Shown: piece after piece, positions 59,302 to 64,000 of the stretch | How the letters are laid out: each line of letters begins with the position of its first letter | Numbering within the stretch: position 1 is the stretch's first letter | Made by a program: the position numbers and the translations under genes | The notes under the pieces: model-generated | The model's database searches: none | What the model saw: the letters and a program-made list of their open reading frames with translations, nothing else | Told to the model about the DNA's origin: nothing | NCBI RefSeq assembly: GCF_000208865.1 | Contig: NC_018391.1 | Coordinates: 372,001-436,000, forward strand | DNA: 64,000 nucleotides | Direction of reading: 5' to 3' | Source of the DNA: Neospora caninum Liverpool | Lineage: Eukaryota; Apicomplexa; Conoidasida; Eucoccidiorida; Sarcocystidae

Positions 59302-62300
59302 CTGCAACTCAACGAACAGAATGAGTCTCCTTATCAACTGACCCACATACGCTCTTAAAAACAAATCGTTCAAATATACGGAAAGTATGTTGTAACAGAA
59401 CTCATACAATCAGACTTAGGATGTATATACATATATATATATATATATATGCATATATACATGCATGCCGTCACGGGTATGTCTTTCTCCGCAAGCGAGT
59501 CATCGATAGAGACCACGGCATATTTTATCTTGTTGATCATGTTTCCGGCTGTAACCGAGTGGAGTGTCGTCGGCATCGTCCGATGACGAAGGTGTTCATA
59601 TAGTGGAGATCCGCCTTGTTAGCAGCGACGAAGGAGTCCTCAAAACATGGGGAGTTAATTCACAGTCGGCTCCGTACTTCGGTTCGCGCCATAACTACTT
59701 ATCCACAAAGCCAGTCAGTCCACAAACGCTTATCGCGGCATTGAACTGCTGCTCTCCAGGAACCAGCAAAGTGCAGGTTCCGCCGGTCCTTAAAACGACG
59801 AACTAAGAAAAGCAAGAGTTTTCTTTGTCAGAATAGCGGGACGCTCTATTTTGCCCGCCGGGCATGCGACTGTTGCCTCCTCCTCACGCCAGCGGCGCCG
59901 GGGCTGCGGCGGCAGACCCCACATTGCTAAGGAGTGTGTTGCTCACGACTCGATCATTTGTGTGCTACTTTGTACATTGTTCGGCCGCTTTTACTGCTTT
60001 ACATTTCCATTTGAGTCCATCTTGCTCACCGAAATATCTCTGTACATGCCAACAGCCAGCTTAACCCTAAGTAATTAGGAAGCAAAACATCACAAATCTG
60101 TGCTGGCGTCTGGGTAGTAGGTATTAATGCGTACTCGATTGCAGGCAGAGCGATGGATAGAACCAGAGAAATCCTGGCATACGGCTCTTCTGTGGCTCTT
60201 CTGTGTACTCAGCTTCGCAGGTTGAGTTGCAGAGGACTCCCGAACGTTCCAGTTGCGAGCGGTGTTCGCTTCTGGGTCCGACTTTTCCTTCTCTCGCGCG
60301 CACGTTTCCAGCTTTAGTTCTGACGCCCATTGGCCCCTCACAAAACCACAAAGTTTCAAGTCACAACCAACCAGATAACATGAGAGAGGTTCGCCCACCA
60401 TTTGCAGTGTTTGCTTTCGAAGAGCGGCCAAGGACGTTTTAAGACGTCAGGTGTGAAGAGGGCTGCCGGAAAGCAGGGGAAGAGAACCACGGAAAATGTG
60501 CGCTGCTTCCAATTCCAAATGCACACATCGTATGAACCATCAGTGTACGGCTGCATACTCGAGTCATACCGCTTTCGGCTCTTCTGCTGCGTACTGGAAG
60601 TTGCTTTGCAACCTGAAAGGGTGGAACATTCACATCACTCAAAAACAAGTTGAAACATTTCATCGTCATAGTGGCTGCCTTGCGCTCAACTTCATAGACA
60701 ACGGAGCACACACTGCTCGTCGCGAAGGTGGGAAACACTGTGCGTCATCTAGGTTCCGACCTCTGGATTGTCCTTGTGAAACACTTACCAAAGTTAAAAT
60801 GCATGGAACCTTTCACCCACAGGCGGGTTTGCGTTTGCGATCGTTTTTGCCGGAGACGGGAAATTCGTGTATATTGATACATGATGCAAATGCTTGAAAG
60901 GATTTCAGTAAGAAATGTGCCGTTCTGAGTTCAAGGCTCTTCCTAGATCGGAAGAGTGAAAAGCGACAGAACGTGATGAAGCATGAGACACTTCCTGCTG
61001 TTTGTTTGTCGGTGTAGCTGCCGGCTTATATTCCTTTACCTTATCACAGTGAGGAGACCTTACAGCGTTACGAATGTGCAGCAGAAAACGAAGTGCGAGC
61101 AATCTGTGTGTTTAAAAGGTACTCCTAGTCTAGCCGATTCGTGGTGATAAAACGATTTAATCTTGCAGAATTGGACTGCCAACGGTGGAGAGGCATCCGG
61201 AAGTGGTGGGTGATCTAACATAGCACATTTGTGGTTGGCATCTGAGAGTTTTCGGGCGCATGTTGGAAGGCATGAAGAGCACAATAAGTCACCTAAAGGC
61301 AGATTTGTTGAGGAAGTGGAAACTAAACTGGCAACGCCTTTCGGTACTTATCTTGGGACACAAATGGCGCTGCATCAGAAAGAGATCTATACAGTTCTCG
61401 TAAGTCCCCCAAAACTCTGTCCCTTTCCCTGCCGTTCTACTTTCTGTCGAAATGTCTCCTGCAACTCCAAGTGCAAAAATAATCATTTGCCTCAAAGGAT
61501 GTGGCATTTCACCACATAAAGGTGTATGTTTACCTAATTCGGAGTCCACGGTTGGGAAGTAAGACGGCAACGTTTTCCCTATCTCTCGCTTCCGTGTCAG
61601 TGCGGCCGGTACATGCATCTTGTAGTTTTCGGAAGAGACTTCTCTCTTCAACTGTTTTCTCCTGATGTCCTTGGTTCGCTTTCGCGCCAGGTTCTACAGG
61701 TTTCTTGGCGGCTGTAAGGGATCCTCACCAACGGCCCCGCTTTCGGTTTTCCTCTTGATTTCCTGTCGATAATTCCTCAAACCGGCATATGCGTGTCTAC
61801 TTTTTACTGGGGACGACAACCCGAGTTCAGAGGCGTGGGCACTTCTATTGGAGATGTTGGAATAATTCTGTGTTGCGTGAAGTCTGAGAGAGTTCCAGAG
61901 GAGATAGGAAAAGGCGAAGAAAAGCAGCATGCATCAGAAAATGTCATATTGTACGGAGGGACAGGAGCCTCCGTTGTGATGTCAGGGCGTGCGGTCACCG
62001 TTGATTTGAGTATCCACAAAAACTTCTGTGTGTTGAAAGGAAATGAAAGAGACTGCGCTGTGACATATTTTTAACGGCACCAGCAGGTTAGAGGAGTTCA
62101 ACTTCGTGACTGCCTCGTCTTCATTTGCTTCAATTCTTCGTCTACCCTTTCTTCCAATTCGGTGAAACCAGCTCCAGTGTGGTTTCGTGTAGCTGTGCAG
62201 ATCACGTAAAGGGGCCTGTGTGTGAATAAGAGATATCCTTGGTATAAATGGCCATCGATGAGACATCACCTCGTCTTCCACATTTCCGTTTCTTTTCCCT

Positions 62301-62840
62301 TCCGTGTTTCCGTGTTTCATGCTTCCTCGCCTCGATCTGAAATTTACTTTGCGACTTCACTGCTGGCGCCAGAAGAACGCCCAGGAGCATTCCTTCGTCA
62401 TTGTCGCTCTTCACCCTAAGCAGGTCTTCCTGGGACAACACAGATCTGGTTTGTGGCTACGATGCACCAGACAGCTTAGTTGTGGTTTCCCCGCATTATT
62501 TGGCATTCCAACCGAGCAAAGGAGCTGTTAGTTTTTGCCCGCGTTTTATACCTATATGAACGCACTGCGTCCCTTCGTCTTAACACAACGAGAAAATACC
62601 TGTCGCACTTTTTTTCCAATTCACTGGACTCTCCTTCCAGGGATTTCACTTTCGAATCCTTTACTGTTTTGGACCTCTCGGCTTCAACCTCGTTCGAGGC
62701 GCCTCCTGTTCTTTAGCATTATTGACTGCGCCCACGTCCCAACCCTCGGTGTACGTCTGCTTCGTCCTCCAGCGTAGACTGTCATTTTCTACCCCGTTTC
62801 TTTCCACGTTTTCTCCGTCTTCCTCTGCGTCATCTGCACG
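59302..62840. other. Poorly resolved region between the coiled-coil gene and the transhydrogenase
   Basis: Contains a (TA)n tract at about 59430-59456 and several plus-strand segments with protein-like composition and few stops: 59564-59790, 60496-60890, 61229-61401 and 61793-62074. Some have splice-like ends. A minus-strand open segment at 60090-60431 competes with them. I could not build a consistent gene model left of 61229. Confidence 0.35.
61229..62074 (+). CDS. Unrecognised gene, two candidate exons including the terminal one
   Basis: The segment 61229-61401 is open, has an ordinary amino-acid composition (for example ETKLATPFGTYLGTQMALHQ) and ends exactly at a GTTCTC/GTAAGT donor. The segment ending at 62074 is open from about 61720; its protein-like part runs from about 61733 (GPAFGFPLDFLSIIP) through VGTSIGDVGIILCC to a stop after CAVTYF. 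I could not find an acceptor of matching phase linking the two, so at least one exon or boundary is missing. I recognise no family. The last segment alternates short hydrophobic stretches with Gly residues, which suggests beta structure. The gene would be codirectional with the transhydrogenase 770 bp downstream. Confidence 0.35.
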
Positions 62841-64000
62841 ATGACGGACATAGACCCTGGTAGTTCCCTTTCCTTGAATTCCCACGACTCCGTTTCCACA
62901 TCATGGGGCAGCTGGATCTCCGATCACATGGCCCCTGTGCGGCAACTGCGGGTGAATGTAACGGACTACGAAAATATCATTGAACCCGACGTCTGGTTGC
63001 AAGTGATCTACACCTCTGCGGCCCTCTTCTTCGTTCTCTCGCTCCGGGGTCTCAGTCGACAAGAAAGTGCAAAAATGGGAAACATTTACGGAGTCATTGG
63101 CATGCTCGTGGCAGTTATCGGAACGCTGGTGTCGCCTTTTGTATACGACCGAGCGCTGTGGATTTTTTTCGTCGTCTGCGTCCCTCCTGCGGTTATCTCC
63201 GTTATCGCCGCTATGCTGGTCAAGATGACCTCCATTCCTCAACTGTAAGGGGACGCTATACGTTTAGTTTGAATAAAGGAAAGATAAACAACTAGTTTAT
63301 ATTGAAGAAACAAGAACTTCCTTGTGAAACTAAATACTTTAAAGCAACCTATAGTGGACTAGTACCGTGAGGGAAAGATGAAAAGAACCCAGGGATGGGA
63401 GCGAAAAGAGAGTGAAATTTTAGTCCTAAAATCGCGGGGGGCGCAAGGTGCACAGCCAAAAGAGTCATCCAAACATTCTAAGGTTTGTCAGTCACACGCG
63501 CTCAACGCAGAGGCAAGACTCGGTGTGCGAAGGAAGTGATGCATGCGGGAGTCCGTAGGCTCGTGTACGTCTGAGACAAGGAACCTTGTCGAGCGCGCAA
63601 AACCTTACATTTCGCAAATGTAGACATGTATACGTACAAGGATATGCACGTCAAAACCCACAACTACGACTGTCGCCCTGGGAAAGAATCTCGAGGACAT
63701 AGTAGTTTCAATACGCACCTGAGAGCAAGCAACACAGGGAAACGGAAGACTTACGGGTTTCTGGGTCTTTCTATCGGCCTTTAAAAGAGAACTCTCCTCA
63801 GCGCGCGGATTGCGAGGCTTCTCCATCTACCAACGGATTCCCCACATCTCTCCGAACACTGGAAAACGTTCTCTTCCTCCCTTCTGCCTGCGTGCCGTCT
63901 TTCTGTGCTGCAGAGTGGGGGCGTTGAATGCATTTGGAGGCCTGGCAGCCACACTGGAAAGCTTCGCTCTCTATTTCTCTCCGTACGAGGTCGCAAAGCA
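62841..64000 (+). CDS. NAD(P) transhydrogenase, beta-subunit-like N-terminus (gene continues beyond window)
   Basis: Proton-translocating transhydrogenase couples hydride transfer between NAD(H) and NADP(H) to proton movement across a membrane. Exon 1 (62841-63244) ends with a CAACT/GTAAGG donor in phase 2, and exon 2 starts at 63914 after GTGCTGCAG. The join restores PQL-VGALNAFGGLAATLES, the conserved segment that reads PEL-VAILHSFVGLAAVL in E. coli PntB. Upstream, QVIYTSAALFFVLSLRGLS, the ESAKMGN turn and YGVIGMLVAVIGTLVSP give the first two membrane helices of domain dIIb, and a third follows (WIFFVVCVPPAVISVIAAML). The ATG at 62841 is the first Met after an in-frame stop, so the beta-type part lies at the N-terminus. 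That matches the single-chain enzymes of Eimeria and Entamoeba, where dIIb-dIII precede dI-dIIa. The alpha part should lie to the right. Confidence 0.9.
63245..63913 (+). other. First intron of the transhydrogenase
   Basis: A 669-bp intron with GTAAGG donor and CTGCAG acceptor. I see no embedded gene or repeat. Confidence 0.75.

Noticed and set aside
1..64000. CRISPR arrays, bacterial operons, ribosome binding sites, insertion sequences
   Set aside because: The sequence is eukaryotic with spliced genes; no direct-repeat/spacer arrays, transposase or bacterial signals were seen.

Overview
The window is nuclear DNA from a tissue-cyst-forming coccidian of the Toxoplasma / Hammondia / Neospora group. 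The case rests on GC-rich, intron-split genes with GT-AG junctions, long low-complexity Ser/Ala/Glu-rich exons, (TA)n microsatellites, and a tandem array of SRS (SAG1-related) GPI-anchored surface antigen genes, which are restricted to this lineage. I cannot tell the three genera apart from sequence alone.

Layout. 1-13549 (+): the 3' part of a very large gene; five exons join in frame for about 3,930 codons, with no domain I recognise. 14881-20650 (-): a five-exon gene for a secreted protein of about 1,331 aa with a disordered N-terminal two thirds and a beta-strand-rich C-terminus. 21291-21784 (-): two terminal exons of an unrecognised small gene. 23717-28763 (-): CCT8, the theta subunit of the TRiC/CCT chaperonin; ten exons reconstruct to 554 aa, and two of the nucleotide-binding motifs are lost. 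29857-30028 (+): an orphan exon with a CX9C motif. 32018-32248 (-): the last exon of an aromatic amino acid hydroxylase, whose upstream exons are not in the window because a 100-N assembly gap (32629-32728) intervenes.

33950-53152 (-): six SRS loci in one orientation. Loci 1, 3, 4 and 5 are intact, each with a signal peptide, two six-cysteine domains and a GPI tail. Locus 2 has one in-frame stop between the two domains. Locus 6 is a mosaic pseudogene with a lost start codon and two 1-nt deletions. The array shows two duplication phases (about 4.1-4.3 kb spacing for loci 1-3, about 3.2 kb for loci 4-6), patchy near-identity typical of gene conversion, and free reassortment of two D1 subtypes with two D2 subtypes.

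56208-59301 (-): a coiled-coil protein gene with six exons. 61229-62074 (+): unresolved exons. 62841-64000 (+): the 5' end of an NAD(P) transhydrogenase with the beta (dIIb) part first, as in single-chain protist enzymes. All exon joins were worked out by hand from splice signals and frame continuity, with no transcript evidence. Single-copy conserved genes flank the array on both sides, so it is an internal (not obviously subtelomeric) surface-antigen cluster.
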